A stretch of 5,301 bases of DNA from Phycisphaeraceae bacterium (lineage in GTDB: Bacteria > Planctomycetota > Phycisphaerae > Phycisphaerales > Phycisphaeraceae). Below the pieces are notes generated by a model that saw only the letters and a program-made list of their open reading frames with translations, made no database searches and was not told the DNA's origin. This document shows positions 5,301 through 5,301 of the stretch, one piece after another. The stretch covers positions 1 to 5,301 of the forward strand of contig PUNN01000438.1 in NCBI GenBank assembly GCA_003552605.1. The letters are read 5' to 3'. Made by a program: the position numbers and the translations under genes. Numbering within the stretch: position 1 is the stretch's first letter; each line of letters starts with the position of its first letter.

Positions 5301-5301
5301 G

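Overview
This GC-rich window most likely comes from a planctomycete and looks like part of an integrated accessory or mobile region. The taxon call rests mainly on the 95-residue protein at 3488-3775. It matches DUF1580, a family of short helix-turn-helix-like proteins known chiefly from Planctomycetes. The primase-helicase on the left is of a type carried by bacterial genomic islands, phages and plasmids. No integrase, rRNA, tRNA, insertion sequence or CRISPR array is visible.

All the genes I can support lie on the minus strand, so the reading order runs right to left. (1) 5300-4338 encodes a 315-320-residue protein with a degenerate OmpR/PhoB-type winged helix at its C-terminus; its start may lie outside the window. 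(2) 4337-3776 is a non-coding and regulatory stretch built around an imperfect tandem duplication of about 243 bp. The upstream copy keeps only the first 22 codons of a DUF1580 gene; the downstream copy leads into an intact one. Both copies carry the same promoter-proximal block of nested inverted repeats. (3) 3775-3488 is the intact DUF1580 gene. (4) 3487-3228 is a gap with a clear intrinsic terminator pointing the other way (plus strand), which implies an unannotated rightward transcript. (5) 3227-2931 is a 98-residue orphan gene closed by a strong intrinsic terminator at 2927-2889. (6) 2669 to the left edge is a large primase-polymerase/helicase, 889 codons in view with its C-terminus off the window. 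The frame stays open and coding-like for at least 42 codons upstream of its best-supported ATG.

Inference on how the parts fit: the primase-helicase would replicate the element, while the DUF1580 and winged-helix proteins are likely small DNA-binding regulators or excisionase-like accessory factors. The duplicated palindrome-rich DNA upstream of DUF1580 is the natural candidate for their operator, or for a replication or recombination site. The points most worth a second look are the duplicated palindromic module, the orphan plus-strand terminator with two overlapping micro-ORFs in front of it, the loss of the expected histidine in primase motif II, and the coding signal upstream of the primase start.
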